Shown: positions 1 to 9,756, counted from the stretch's first letter. The stretch: DNA of 64,000 nt from Nonomuraea sp. NBC_00507 (GCF_036013525.1 NZ_CP107853.1:5890001-5954000); one strand, 5' to 3'. Translations and numbers: made by a program. Notes: generated by a model from the sequence alone, not told the origin.

Positions 1-1
1 C

Positions 2-907
2 CCCGATGAAGGCCAGCTCGCCCGCACTCTCTACGATCGGGCTCTGGTTCCGATCAAAGGAATGACCCGCAGCCAGGTCAGGACCTACATGGACGACCGG
101 GCTGTGTTCGACCTGGTGCTGGCCGAGCTGAAAAAGGCGCCGAGTATCGAGGTGTTCGGCCCCGCCGAGCTGCCCCGCATGCCGGATCCGGCCGCCTGGT
201 GGAAGCTCGACGGCGACACCGTGGATGCTTCCGGCAACGGCCGGACGGCCACCTTGCACGGCCTCACGTCCTGGATCGGCGACGGCCAGGTGGGCGGCGC
301 GTTACGGACGGGCGCCAACGGTTACGCGATCACGGCCGAGCCGGTGGTGGATCTGAACGCGAGTTTCACCGTCGCCGGCTGGTTCCGCATCACCCAGGAC
401 CTGACGGCCGATTCGTTCTTCACAGCCGTCGCCCAGGGCAGCAACCCCGACGCGGGATTTCAGCTCGGCGTGCACGCCGACCGCTGGTGGTTCCACCTCC
501 CCGGCGCCTTGCTGCCGACCGAGTCCGCCATCGCCGCCAGCACGGGTACCTGGACGCACGTGGCCGCGGTCTACACCGCCGCGGCCAAGACCATCCGGCT
601 CCACCTGGACGGCCGCTGGACAAGCCCGGCCTCATCAGTGAGCGATCAGACGCGCACCAGCACGGGCGGTGTGACGATCGGCGCGGTGATCCTGCCCAGC
701 CAGACCACCTACTGGAACGGCGACATCGACGACCTGCGCCTCTACCAGCAGGCACTGACCCCGGCACAGATCTACGACCTAGTCCAGCAGGCCGGTGGCC
801 CGGCACGCCTTGACGGGTCATCCACACCGCCGCGGGCCCAGCACACCGGGCCGGACGCGCAGCGGCGGCTTCTGGAGCGGCTGAAAATCCCCCGGCGGGG
901 CCGGTGA
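2..907 (+). CDS. LamG-domain protein, 5' end outside the window
   Basis: The frame is open to the left edge, so the true start lies outside; the first in-frame ATG (62) is probably internal. The visible part holds a LamG/concanavalin A-like jellyroll of roughly 190 residues: it opens with WWKLDGD and DASGNG, has the strand WTHVAAVY and closes with DDLRLYQQALTPAQI, all typical of the family. Such folds bind sugars or proteins and are not catalytic. The last 40 residues are basic and proline-rich. No membrane segment is visible. The stop overlaps the GTG of the prenyl synthase gene (GTGA), so the two are probably cotranslated. What the LamG domain does in an isoprenoid operon is unknown to me. 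Confidence 0.8.
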   Translation, partial: PDEGQLARTLYDRALVPIKGMTRSQVRTYMDDRAVFDLVLAELKKAPSIEVFGPAELPRMPDPAAWWKLDGDTVDASGNGRTATLHGLTSWIGDGQVGGALRTGANGYAITAEPVVDLNASFTVAGWFRITQDLTADSFFTAVAQGSNPDAGFQLGVHADRWWFHLPGALLPTESAIAASTGTWTHVAAVYTAAAKTIRLHLDGRWTSPASSVSDQTRTSTGGVTIGAVILPSQTTYWNGDIDDLRLYQQALTPAQIYDLVQQAGGPARLDGSSTPPRAQHTGPDAQRRLLERLKIPRRGR

Positions 908-1854
908 GCGCACCGATGTTCACCCATGCCCCGCTCGAGCTGGTCCGCGAGCGTCTGATCGGGCTGGCCGCGCGCCTGCCCCCGCCGCTGCGGCCCGCCG
1001 CGTACGCACTGGTCGCCCGCGGCGGCAAGCTCCTGCGGCCACGCCTGCTGCTGGCGTGCACTCGCCTGGGCGCAGCACCGGCGGACCCGACGGTCAAGGC
1101 GGCCGCCATGGTCGAGCTGGTGCATGTGGCGTCGCTGCTGCACGACGATGTGATCGACAAGGCGGCGAGCCGGCGCGGCGGACCGTCGGCACACGTGACG
1201 GCCGGCTCGGAACAGGCGGTGCTGGCCGGGCTCGCTGTCTTCGCCCTGGCCGGGATGGACGCGGCCGACCTGGGGCCCGGCGTCGCGCGCGCCACATCGC
1301 AGGCGATCGCCCAGATCGCCTCCGGCGAGCTGCTGGATGTCGAACGCGCCTTCAACACCGCGCTGCCGATCGAGGACTACGTAGCCCTGGTACGCGCCAA
1401 GACCGGCCTGCTGTTCCAACTGTCCTGCCAGCTCGGCGCCTGCTTGGCCCAGGCCCCCGCCGAACAGGTAGCGGCAGCGGCCCGCTTCGGCCAAGCGCTG
1501 GGCATCGCCTTCCAGATCCTGGACGACTGCCTGGAGATGAACCCCGATCACCAAGCGGGCAAGCCGACCCAGACCGACCACACACTCGGCCTTTTCGGCG
1601 CGCCCACCCTGTATGCGCTGCACGCCGACACCACCGGCGATCTCGCGCACCTGCTCATGTCACCGGCCTTCGCCCCCGACGACATGATCGCCGTGCGCGC
1701 GCTGGTGGCCGAACTCGGCGGCATCGACGCCGCCACACGGCTCGCGCAGCAGTGGCGTGACCAAGCCATGGCGGCGTTGGACGCGTTACCTGTCGGCCCG
1801 GCCAAGGACGACCTGACCGATATCGCCGCCGGCCTGATGCCAGGCCCCCGATGA
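904..1854 (+). CDS. Trans-type polyprenyl (isoprenyl diphosphate) synthase
   Basis: This 316-residue protein should condense isopentenyl diphosphate with allylic diphosphates to make a linear prenyl diphosphate. It has the GGKLLRPRL motif near residue 40, the first aspartate-rich motif HDDVID at about 80-85, the KTG(L)LF motif near 170 and a second aspartate-rich motif that is slightly altered, DDCLE instead of DDxxD, near 207-211. Length and motif order are normal for the family. The GTG start overlaps the previous stop and the stop overlaps the next ATG (ATGA), indicating a coupled operon with a LamG protein and a flavoprotein. Product chain length cannot be read from the sequence. An ATG at 916 is an alternative start. 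Confidence 0.88.
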   Translation: MSAPMFTHAPLELVRERLIGLAARLPPPLRPAAYALVARGGKLLRPRLLLACTRLGAAPADPTVKAAAMVELVHVASLLHDDVIDKAASRRGGPSAHVTAGSEQAVLAGLAVFALAGMDAADLGPGVARATSQAIAQIASGELLDVERAFNTALPIEDYVALVRAKTGLLFQLSCQLGACLAQAPAEQVAAAARFGQALGIAFQILDDCLEMNPDHQAGKPTQTDHTLGLFGAPTLYALHADTTGDLAHLLMSPAFAPDDMIAVRALVAELGGIDAATRLAQQWRDQAMAALDALPVGPAKDDLTDIAAGLMPGPR

Positions 1855-3962
1855 ACCACCAGGAGAACCGCCAGGTTGACCTGCTGGTCGTGGGAGCCGG
1901 GCCCGCCGGTGCCGCCGCCGCGATCGAGGCGTCCCGCCACGGGCTGCACGTCGTGATCGCCGATCCCGGACAGTCCCGGTCACCCGCTGACGTGATCGTG
2001 AGCGAGGCCGCGCTGCGCGCGCTCACCGCCTTGGATGTGGCCCGGCACATCCCGCTACGCCCCCTGGACGCGGTCGAACTGCGGCTCGGCGCCGGCCCAA
2101 CCCGGCACCTGCCGGAGGCCACCGCCGCCGTATGCGATCGGGCCGACCTGGACACCGCTCTGCGCCACACCCTCGCCGACCTCGGCCTGCCCCTGCTGCG
2201 GGGGGTCGTCGAGACAATCACCCTGGAGGCCGACGGCCTCCAGCACGCGACGATCTGCGGTACCCACCCGCCCACCGAGATCGGCACCGTCGCGGCGCGG
2301 CACGTCGTCGTGGCCAGCGGTCCGCCGCCAACCGGCACCGGCATGGCATGCACACAGCCCTACACCGGCGCCCCCCTCGCCAACCGGCTCCTGCTGATGC
2401 TGCCCGCCCCGCGCACCATCGATCCCGCCGAAACACCGACATGCGTCTGGGCGGCACCCGCCGCCCACGCCGGCACCTTCACCCTCGGCGTCGCCCGGCT
2501 CGGACCGGCCGACCCCGGCACCCTGCTCCAACAGGCCCATGCCGCCCTGCTGGCCGCCCACCCGGAACTGACCGGCGCCCGCCCCTGTGGCCCGCCGCGC
2601 ACCGGCGTGCTCAACAGCGCCTTCTCCCCTGACCACGTCGTGGACGACGGGCGGCTGCTGGCAGGCGACGCAGCCGGCCTGAGCAACCCCTTCACCGGCG
2701 AAGGCATCAGCTACGCCACCCAAAGCGGCGTGCTGGCCGCCCAGGCGGTCGCCGCCCACCCCAGCGACCCACAGGCCGCGGCCGCCGCCTACCGCCGCAC
2801 GCTCAGCCGTACCTTCGTCGGCTACTTCGAGACCGCCCGGCACGCCAGCCAGCGCTACCACCTGGCCTGGCGGATCTTAGCCGCCACGGCGCACACCGAC
2901 CGCCCCCTCTTCGCCAAGGTCAGACGCGCCGTGCTGCTACCTGAGGGCTTCTCCAACCTGACCGCCGCCGAACGGATGCGGCTAGACGGCGGCGACCACC
3001 TCCTGCTGGCCCCCTTCCTGCTCGCCTGCGACGAAGTGGCCATCAGCACCGTGCGGCGGGAATGGCCGTTCATCGCCCGCCTGCTCATCGCCGACGACAG
3101 CGACCCGCACCGACGGCTGCGGCCCGCCGCCCCGTTCCTCGGCGCGCTCATGGCGGCCGGAGCCCCGCCCGACATCACCCGCGCCACCCTGGCCGCGGCC
3201 ATCGAACTCGCCACCCTGGGCGCGCTCGCCTTCCTCGGGCCGATGCCCGACCAGCCACAACCCGGCCGCCTCGTCGACTGGTCAATCACAGGAGCCGTCC
3301 TGGCCGGCGACTTCCTCCTCGGGCAGGCCACCCGACTGGTCGCCGCCTCCGCGCCCGAGATCTCCTGGTCCTTCGCCGACTGGCTGGCCGACCTGGCCGC
3401 CCACCGCTCGCACCGCCTGCAGCACGACACCAGCACACCGGCCAGCGCGCTCTTCGCCGCCCTTCTGGAGTTTCCTGCGCGCATCGGCGGTCAACTCGGC
3501 GGCGCGCCCGCCGAGGTGATCGACGCGCTGCGCATCTACGGCGAGCAGTGCGGCCACGTCTTCTTACACGCTGAGGACGCCCTGACCCTACGCGGCCAGC
3601 GGACCCGGCTAGACGTCGACCTGCCCGCCATGATGAACGGACGCATATCGGCGATCACCGACCTGCTCGGCGACCAGCCGATATGCCGCCGCCAAGCCCT
3701 CGAGGCCACCATCGCAGCGGGCACCACCGCGGCGCAGGCCGCCCACACCACGCTCGCAAAGATTCCGCACGAACCGGCAGCGCGAATCCTGCACGCCTTC
3801 CTCGACGCACTCGCCAACCCGCTCACCCCCACACGCCCAGGCGACGGCGCTGAACGAAACCGTGGGGCCGACGCCGGGGCTGGACCACCCGCTACATGCG
3901 CGAGGGGCACGGCGACGAGTTCAGCGCCCGCGACGCGATGTCCGCCGCCCGAGCGGCGATGA
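1851..3962 (+). CDS. Geranylgeranyl-reductase-family flavoprotein fused to a degenerate prenyl-synthase domain
   Basis: Residues about 9-40 form an FAD-binding Rossmann motif (VVGAGPAGAAAA) and GDAAGLSNPFTGEG near 271-285 is the second FAD contact of the geranylgeranyl reductase family, which saturates isoprenoid double bonds. Residues about 420-660 resemble a polyprenyl synthase: RLRPAAPFLGALM, AAAIELATLGAL, AVLAGDFLLGQA and YGEQCGHVF fall in family order. The first aspartate-rich motif has become LGPMPD and the second AEDAL, so this half should not catalyse prenyl transfer. It follows, with an ATGA overlap, a normal prenyl synthase. I infer that the dead domain is a scaffold or regulatory subunit. 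The last 20-odd residues overlap the next gene and look like out-of-frame translation. Confidence 0.8.
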   Translation: MNHQENRQVDLLVVGAGPAGAAAAIEASRHGLHVVIADPGQSRSPADVIVSEAALRALTALDVARHIPLRPLDAVELRLGAGPTRHLPEATAAVCDRADLDTALRHTLADLGLPLLRGVVETITLEADGLQHATICGTHPPTEIGTVAARHVVVASGPPPTGTGMACTQPYTGAPLANRLLLMLPAPRTIDPAETPTCVWAAPAAHAGTFTLGVARLGPADPGTLLQQAHAALLAAHPELTGARPCGPPRTGVLNSAFSPDHVVDDGRLLAGDAAGLSNPFTGEGISYATQSGVLAAQAVAAHPSDPQAAAAAYRRTLSRTFVGYFETARHASQRYHLAWRILAATAHTDRPLFAKVRRAVLLPEGFSNLTAAERMRLDGGDHLLLAPFLLACDEVAISTVRREWPFIARLLIADDSDPHRRLRPAAPFLGALMAAGAPPDITRATLAAAIELATLGALAFLGPMPDQPQPGRLVDWSITGAVLAGDFLLGQATRLVAASAPEISWSFADWLADLAAHRSHRLQHDTSTPASALFAALLEFPARIGGQLGGAPAEVIDALRIYGEQCGHVFLHAEDALTLRGQRTRLDVDLPAMMNGRISAITDLLGDQPICRRQALEATIAAGTTAAQAAHTTLAKIPHEPAARILHAFLDALANPLTPTRPGDGAERNRGADAGAGPPATCARGTATSSAPATRCPPPERR

Positions 3963-4189
3963 CCTCGGTCAAGGACATGCACCGCGCCACCACCTTCGAG
4001 GCCTCCAACCCGCACTCGATCGCCCGCAAGGAGTTCGCCACGATGGCCCAAGCCGCCGACGAGTGCATCACCAAGGTCTCCGGCATCGACAAGGTCGGCC
4101 CGCAGGCGGTCCGGCAGGAGAACACCAGCCTGCTGACCCAGATGATCGCCGATGTGGAAGCCCGGCTCACCGAGCCGGCCGCAGGCTGA
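3896..4189 (+). CDS. Small protein of the prenyl-synthase operon, unknown function
   Basis: A 97-residue soluble, Ala-rich and mostly helical protein with no signal peptide or membrane segment. It overlaps the 3' end of the flavoprotein gene by 67 bases in another frame, and no convincing ribosome binding site precedes its ATG, so it probably depends on upstream translation. Good codon bias in this frame, and the way the upstream protein turns into low-complexity sequence in the overlap, support this frame as the real one here. I recognise no family. It is likely to act with the prenyl synthase pair, but that rests on position alone. Confidence 0.6.
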   Translation: MREGHGDEFSARDAMSAARAAMTSVKDMHRATTFEASNPHSIARKEFATMAQAADECITKVSGIDKVGPQAVRQENTSLLTQMIADVEARLTEPAAG

Positions 4190-4232
4190 CCAGGGCCCCA
4201 CCGCCCCTCAATGACCAGCCAGGAGCCCCACC

Positions 4233-4490
4233 ATGACCACGCTCGAACGCGCCCTCGCCAAAGCCCTCACAGAGATCGTCATCGGGCTTGATCTCAGCGC
4301 CGACGACGCCATCGCGCCCGAGGCCGCGATGGAGGTACTCCAGCCGGTGATCGACCTCCTGCATGACCTCCCCAAGCAGAACCGGCAAGCCCTCGCCGAA
4401 CTGATCAACCAGTGCGCGCAGGAGGAAACCGACCCCGAGCGGCATCTGACGGCCTGGGAAGCGCCTGAAACCCTGGGTCACCTGGCATGA
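4233..4490 (+). CDS. Small acidic helical protein, unknown function
   Basis: An 85-residue acidic protein predicted to be helical, with no signal peptide or membrane segment and no recognised family. GGAG seven bases before the ATG is a good ribosome binding site. It lies 43 bases after the previous small gene on the same strand and is the last gene of the apparent isoprenoid operon, before a convergent HIT gene. Function unknown. Confidence 0.6.
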   Translation: MTTLERALAKALTEIVIGLDLSADDAIAPEAAMEVLQPVIDLLHDLPKQNRQALAELINQCAQEETDPERHLTAWEAPETLGHLA

Positions 4491-4534
4491 GGGCATCGCT
4501 GCTCAAGGCGTCCAGCCAGGGCCTGGGAAGACCC

Positions 4535-4945
4535 TCAGCGACCTGCGGTGACCCGCTCCAAGACCTGCTCCAGTTCGTGGGCCGGGGCAAGCGGGGAGCT
4601 CCACGTCAGACGCAGGTCGTCCCCGCGCCAGCGCGGGACCACATGCACGTGGTAGTGGAAGACGTCTTGGCCGGCGGCCTCGCCTGTGTTGTGCTTCACG
4701 TTCACGCCCTCAGGGGCAAGGGTCGTCTTCAGCACAGCCGCGACCCGATGCACCATGTCGGCGACCTCGCCGTGAGAGGTCTTGGAGATCTCCCACACGT
4801 CGCGCGCATGCACGCGCGGAATCACCAACGTGTGTCCCGGAGACGCAGGTCTGATGTTCAAGAACGCAAGCGTGTGCTCATCCTCGAGGACCCGATAGGA
4901 CGGCAAGAGACCTGCCACGATCTTGCAGAAGGTGCAGTCGCTCAT
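4535..4945 (-). CDS. HIT-family nucleotide-binding hydrolase
   Basis: A histidine-triad protein, usually a hydrolase or transferase acting on nucleoside phosphoramidates or dinucleotides. The N-terminal CTFCKI motif (first Cys pair), the central HTLVIPRVH stretch and the C-terminal triad HYHVHVVPRW are all present. I placed the start at the ATG that gives MSDCTFCK, because family members begin about there; a GTG at 4984 would add 13 residues. It runs convergent to the isoprenoid operon and is not obviously part of it. Confidence 0.88.
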   Translation of the reverse strand: MSDCTFCKIVAGLLPSYRVLEDEHTLAFLNIRPASPGHTLVIPRVHARDVWEISKTSHGEVADMVHRVAAVLKTTLAPEGVNVKHNTGEAAGQDVFHYHVHVVPRWRGDDLRLTWSSPLAPAHELEQVLERVTAGR

Positions 4946-5217
4946 CCACGCAATGATCGCATCCGGCGGGCGTACTTGCCTCACATGATTGACAAGATCA
5001 TCTCTCTTTGACCTGGAGGAAGAGGCTAACTGCCCCAGATTACAATGGCCGCTGTCGACCTTGACGGATGATCGTCACTTGAGCAAGACGATCAGCTCTC
5101 GGCCGGAGCCGCTTCGCTGTCGGCCAGGACCCGGTAGACAGACTTCCCACCGAAGCCGACTCCTCTGAATTGATCACCGGTGTGTCCCCGACTTTGCAGC
5201 CGATCTCTCGAGGCGTT

Positions 5218-5814
5218 CTAGTCGGGCGGGCCGGGTAAGTGGCCGGATTGACCAAGTACCTGGGCTTCGAGCTGGGCGATCCGGCGATCGGCGAAGCGGG
5301 AGTTGGACCGTGCCGCTTTCAGCCGCTCTTCCAGCCTCTGGTTGCCCTGGGTCAACTGGCGGACACGCTGCTGAAGCGCAGTATTAGCTGCGACGATCCG
5401 CTGGGCGGCCTGGGGCGAGATCTCCTGCTGCAGGTCGCGGATCTCCCCCATGAGCACCGCGATACGCTCGCGCTGCGTCTGGATCTCGCTCATCGCCTGC
5501 TTGAGAGCGTCCTCGGCGTTCAGCGCGCGTTGCCGCCAGGACGTCTCCTCTTGAGCGTCGGCGATCTCCTGGTTGTGCTGGCGCCGGCTGGTGTCTCGGG
5601 CTAGGGCGTCGGCCATCAGCGCGCGGGCGTGGGCGTTTTCGTACAGGAATGTGCGGGAGACCTCGGCCCGCCGGGCCACCAGTGGGTAGGTGATCGGCAC
5701 TTTCTGGCGTGCGAGCTGGACCAGGGCGTCATGGACCCGCTGGACCCTAGCCTGGCTGCTACGGCGGCGGGCCTCGACGGCAGCCGCGATGCGGCCGAGC
5801 TCGGTGCCGCTCAC
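5218..5814 (-). CDS. Tn554 TnpC-like accessory protein (DUF6262 family)
   Basis: A 198-residue protein with an N-terminal helix-turn-helix-like segment (residues about 40-62, ending SRTFLYENAHAR, the family hallmark) and a long C-terminal coiled coil (about 95-190, rich in Gln, Glu and Arg heptads). In Tn554-type transposons this kind of protein influences orientation and frequency of transposition. Its GTG overlaps the stop of the upstream recombinase gene (GTGA). It appears intact, unlike its two partners. Confidence 0.78.
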   Translation of the reverse strand: MSGTELGRIAAAVEARRRSSQARVQRVHDALVQLARQKVPITYPLVARRAEVSRTFLYENAHARALMADALARDTSRRQHNQEIADAQEETSWRQRALNAEDALKQAMSEIQTQRERIAVLMGEIRDLQQEISPQAAQRIVAANTALQQRVRQLTQGNQRLEERLKAARSNSRFADRRIAQLEAQVLGQSGHLPGPPD

Positions 5815-8410
5815 GCGCCCTCCTCCAGCCCTTCGTCGAGCTCATCCAGGTCAATGGCGTCGCCGCCTTCCGGGTCTGCAGCCGCGAGCTGGGAGGCGCG
5901 AAAGCCGATACTCCAGACCCGCTGGAAGTAATCCTGAGGGCGACGCAGGTCCAAGGCCAGCGCCTTGTCCAGCAGGCCCAGCGCCGACAACGCGCTCTCC
6001 AGACCGTCGATGGCCCGGGCGGTGGGCTCGAACACGCTGTGCAGGTAGTCGGCGACCTCATCGGTCGGGGCGCGCTCGGCGTGCGAGGCCCACTGCTCGC
6101 GTTTACGCCGCCAATACAGCAGATCCGCGCCGGACAGGACGAAATTCTTGCAGTTGTGGCAGTCCAGGTTCCACGGACAGGCACCACCGTCGACGACGGG
6201 CTGGAAGGTGCAAAAGCCGCCCTCGGTCGGGGTGCTGCGCCGGGTGAGGTTGACCGCAAGGGCCTCGGCCTCCTGGCGGGTCATCGTGGTGCCCCCGTCA
6301 CAGAGCAACTCCCCTGGGTTGTCCGCGCCCGGGCCGGAGACCCAGACATGGTGCAGCACGTCCTCGATGTCGGACAGGGCGACCTGTGCGTAGTGCTCGG
6401 CCATGCGGACCGAGACGTGGCCCAGGTAGCGCCTGATGTGGTGCAGGCCCGCGCCGTGGCGCAGCAGCTTGGTCGCCAGGGTATGGCGGGCCTGGTGGGT
6501 GACGTAATGGCCGCCGAGATCAAGCCCCTTGACCCAGGCACGGAAGCAGGTGGAGTACCAGCCATAGGACATGGCCTTGGTGCCGGAGCGGTTGCGACTT
6601 CGGCGGGGAAACAACGCCAGGTCCGACTTTTCCTGCTCGGTCGGAGCGCGGCCATGCAGCCGGGTGAAGCGCGCGATCGTCTTGTCTTGGCGCATCGTCA
6701 GGACGCGGTAGAGGGATTCCGGGATGCGGATAGCTTGATCAAAATTGCTGACCTTGGTTTGGTCGTGCCACAGCATCGGCAGGTCGTGATAGCGGCCCAG
6801 GCAGTCCAGGCGGAGGTTGACCACCTCACCGCCGCGCCGCCCTGTTGCGACGATGGCTTCCCAGATGTCGCGAAGCCCGCTGTCGAACCTGTCCATGCCC
6901 GCCAACTGCTGCAGGTTGGCCTCATCAGTCAGCGCCTGGGCGACATCGTCGGGGAAGGGCCGCCGGCGCGGGCGAGGGTTGATCCCTCCTCCGGTCGGGC
7001 GGCGAGGATGAAGTGGCGATCCAACCCCAGCCGGTCGGCCGCTCCGGAATCGAGGGCGAATCGGAACAGCCGGTGGACGGTGCTGAACACGTACATGCGG
7101 GTGATGGCGGTGACGATCGAGGGACGGCCGTCACGCCGATGGATGCCCCGCGCGAGCAGGCCATGGCGCTCACGATGGCGCATGTCCGCCAGGAAACGAT
7201 GCATGTGCTCGGCCCGCAGCACTGTCGGGTCGTGACCCGCGCCGGAAACCTCGGCCTCCAAAAAGGCGCTCAAACTCACCGCGCCGCGGCGCAGGCCGTC
7301 GAAGGTGCCGCCGCTGCGCGGGCACCGTGGCGAGCGCAGCAGGTCGGCCATGACATCCCAAACAAGGTCGCGCAGCCAGCGCTGGGTGATGTCGGTCAGG
7401 TCGTAGTGGCTTTGACGCTGGGTGAAGCGGACCCCGAAATGGTCCGTCTCGATGAATCCGGCCTCCCGGGTTTGTGCGGGGGTGAAATAGATCAGCCTGA
7501 GCTCGTTGAGCATCTCGGTGACGATCGCTTGATGGGGTCTGCGCAACGCGGCGACGTCCAGGTCGGCCACCGAGTTCAGATCACGTTCGCGGCAGATGTT
7601 GACCAGGCCCTGCAGAAGCGGAAGCCGCCATTGGGTGCGGTCCCCTTCGGTGTGTTTGACCAGGGTCCATTGAATCTCGGCCCGGGCCAGCGGCCGCAGC
7701 CCAAGCAGGTTGAGCTGCCCGACCACCAGGCGCGCGGGCGCGCGGGCGCACCAGCGCCGGAACTGATCCTCATCGACGTAGGAGACCGGTGTCGGCTTGC
7801 CTCGCCCGTCGTAAAACCGGGCCCATCGTGACGGCAGGCTAGCCCCGCCGGGGCTGTCGTGGCGCTGGTAAGTCAGCCGGTGGAAGCGGCACAGCAGCAA
7901 GGGGGACTCGGCCAGATCCTCACAAGCGGTGACAAGACAGGACCCGAAGCCGGGAAAAGCCTCCTCACTCAGCACCCACTGCTCGAAGGCGAGCGAAGGA
8001 TCGAAACCGACGGCATGATGCCAACGATCACCATGCCGGACACACAGCCGCTGGATGGGGCCACGGGCCGGCCGCTCCGGACAGATGATGCATCGGGGCT
8101 GCTCGCCTCCACGCAGCGGTATCAGCGGTTCCTCAGCCGCGATGAAGGCGGCGAAGGCCAGCCAGTCACGATCGGCTCGGCGCCACCGCTGCGCGTGCAG
8201 GGAGCACAGCTTCGAGCTGGTGGCGGGGTGGCGTTGACAGCCGTGAACGGCACAGCGCCACCGGAACGTCGGATGGTCCGACGGAATGTGCACGATCTCC
8301 TGCCGGAACAGCGGATCGACGTCCGCTCTGTCGAGTAAGGACAGGAGCTGGCCGAGCCGAACACCAACACGATGATCAGGGTGAGCTTGGACGTACTGCG
8401 CCGTGCTCAT
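5811..8410 (-). pseudogene. Tn554 TnpB-like tyrosine recombinase, split by a frameshift
   Basis: Two adjacent frames together give a recombinase of about 865 residues. The N-terminal part (8410-6929) has two cysteine/histidine modules (CAVHGC..CSLH and CIIC..CVRH). The C-terminal part (from about 6960 to 5811) holds the catalytic set: Arg in TGRRGGEVVNL, His-x-x-Arg in HQARHTLATKL, LGH, and Tyr in MAEHYAQ, followed by a Cys cluster CPWNLDCHNC. The second frame continues upstream without a stop as FPDDVAQALTDEANLQQL, so one lost base near 6960-6990 explains the break. The start overlaps the tnpA-like stop (ATGA). Real inactivation and sequencing error cannot be told apart here. Confidence 0.8.
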
Positions 8411-9580
8411 GGTTGTCCCCAGACCGTGCGCAGGGCCCGCTCGAAGACCGGATCGTGAATGTCGACGTGCGCGTAGATCTCATCGACCACCGCGGTGGAA
8501 GCCCACCCGCCCGCATCCCGAGCCACCAGCAGGTTGCCGTCGGAGGCATCGAGAACGGCAGTGGCGAAGGAATGCCGGAATTCGTGGGGGCGGATCCTGC
8601 CCAGGCCCGCCCGCTCACCCGCCCGGCGGAGCATCCCCCGGGCGGCCGCGGGCGCCCACGGCCGTCGTGACCCGGGCCGTGCAGCTGAACCAAGAGCATG
8701 CCGTGCCCGGCCTGGCGTGGGTACTCGGTGGTCATGTACTCGAAGTACGTGTGAATCATTGCCGGGCTGACGCGTTTGATCAGGCCGCCGCGGACGGTGC
8801 CGTTCTCCACGCACCAGGGGTATCCGGTCTTGGCCCGTGCTTGGTTGGGATTGGCGTCCCGGTGGCAGACATGCACGTGGGGCGAGCGGCACTCACCGCA
8901 CGCGGCCTTCTCCAGCAAGTGCAGGTCGGCCAGGTGGAGGCCGCACAGCTCACCGATCCGGAACCCTGCATCGGCCAGCCAGATCACCACCAGCCGGTCG
9001 CGGGCGGACAGCACCGCTTCAGCGAGCCGGGCACGGGCCCCCTCGGGCAGCATCTTGGGATGACGCCGCCGGCCCCGTCGCGGCGCCAACGGGTTGCTAG
9101 GAAGCTCGCGAGTCAGGTGTCCGAGCAGCGCCCGCTCACGGTCGGCACGCGTCGGCAGCCGGAAAAGGCTGAGCTGTTGCCCGAGTTCACGGTTGACGCC
9201 CAATGCTGCTTGGTGCAGGTAGAACCCCTTCAGGCACGCCGCCATCGTGGTCAGCGTGTCAGAGTTGAAGGGGGGTCGGTCGGCTCGCCAGGGCTCCCCG
9301 TAGGGGCCGCGCCACTCCGCACCCAGCGCGGCCATGTAGTGGCCAGATCACGCAGCGACACCGCCTCCAGGGCCAGGGCCTCACGCTCTAACCATCGAAG
9401 ATGATCCACGAGCAGGTAGGCGTAGGTCCGCTGCGTGCCCGACCGCTCGTGTCTCCGGAGAAATCGATCCGCCGGCTCATGGACCGTGCCCTCCGGCCAG
9501 ACGATGGTGAACGATCGATGGCCATCATGGTGGCTGATCGACTGCACCCGCAGGTCGTTGATGACCAGTCTGCGTCCCAT
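8407..9580 (-). pseudogene. Tn554 TnpA-like tyrosine recombinase with two frameshifts
   Basis: The start ATG at 9580 has a strong GGAGG site five bases upstream. The N-terminal SAM-like domain reads in the first frame to about 9342, the middle (Arg in DAGFRIGELCGL) in a second frame to about 8665, and the C-terminal catalytic part (HEFRHSFATAVL, then Tyr in VVDEIYAHV) in a third. Adding one G at each junction restores plausible family sequence (DLGHYMAALGAE and HGRPWAPAAARG). The restored protein is about 390 residues, normal for a Tn554 TnpA. The stop overlaps the tnpB-like ATG. The gene is either freshly inactivated or affected by consensus errors in G runs. Confidence 0.8.
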
Positions 9581-9756
9581 CCGTCCTCCAATCACTGCGT
9601 CGCGAACGTATCGACGACAGGTGGTAAAGGAGGTCAGAACGCGTCCGAAGAGCAGCTTGGCGTACGTCACGTACACCTGAAGCAGCGGTGGGAAAACTAC
9701 CAAAATGTGCTCGGGCGTTTATGCCGGGGGTGAAGGCCCACGTGGGAGTGCCCGCT

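Larger units (their letters stand above)
5218..9580 (-). mobile_element. Tn554-like transposon gene module (three recombination genes)
   Basis: Three genes on the minus strand in the order tnpA-like, tnpB-like, tnpC-like (DUF6262), joined by ATGA and GTGA overlaps, match the layout of Tn554-type elements, which use two tyrosine recombinases and a small accessory protein. These elements lack inverted repeats, so I cannot mark the outer ends; 4946-5217 and 9581-9750 hold nothing I can assign. Both recombinase genes contain apparent one-base frameshifts. Confidence 0.75.

Noticed and set aside
2..4490. Idea that the isoprenoid operon belongs to an encapsulin or contractile-injection cluster
   Set aside because: Some prenyl synthases travel with such systems, but no shell, sheath or cargo-tag sequence is visible in the window. 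It would need the sequence to the left.
5040..5255. A 71-codon minus-strand frame beside the DUF6262 gene
   Set aside because: No ribosome binding site, no family resemblance and it overlaps the end of the DUF6262 gene.
6039..8338. Plus-strand frames of 398, 272 and 159 codons
   Set aside because: They mirror the Tn554-like recombinase genes, whose catalytic motifs are clear on the minus strand.
6929..9342. Programmed ribosomal frameshifting in the recombinase genes
   Set aside because: The junctions lack a common slippery heptamer and two are repaired by one G in a short G run, so a lost base is simpler.
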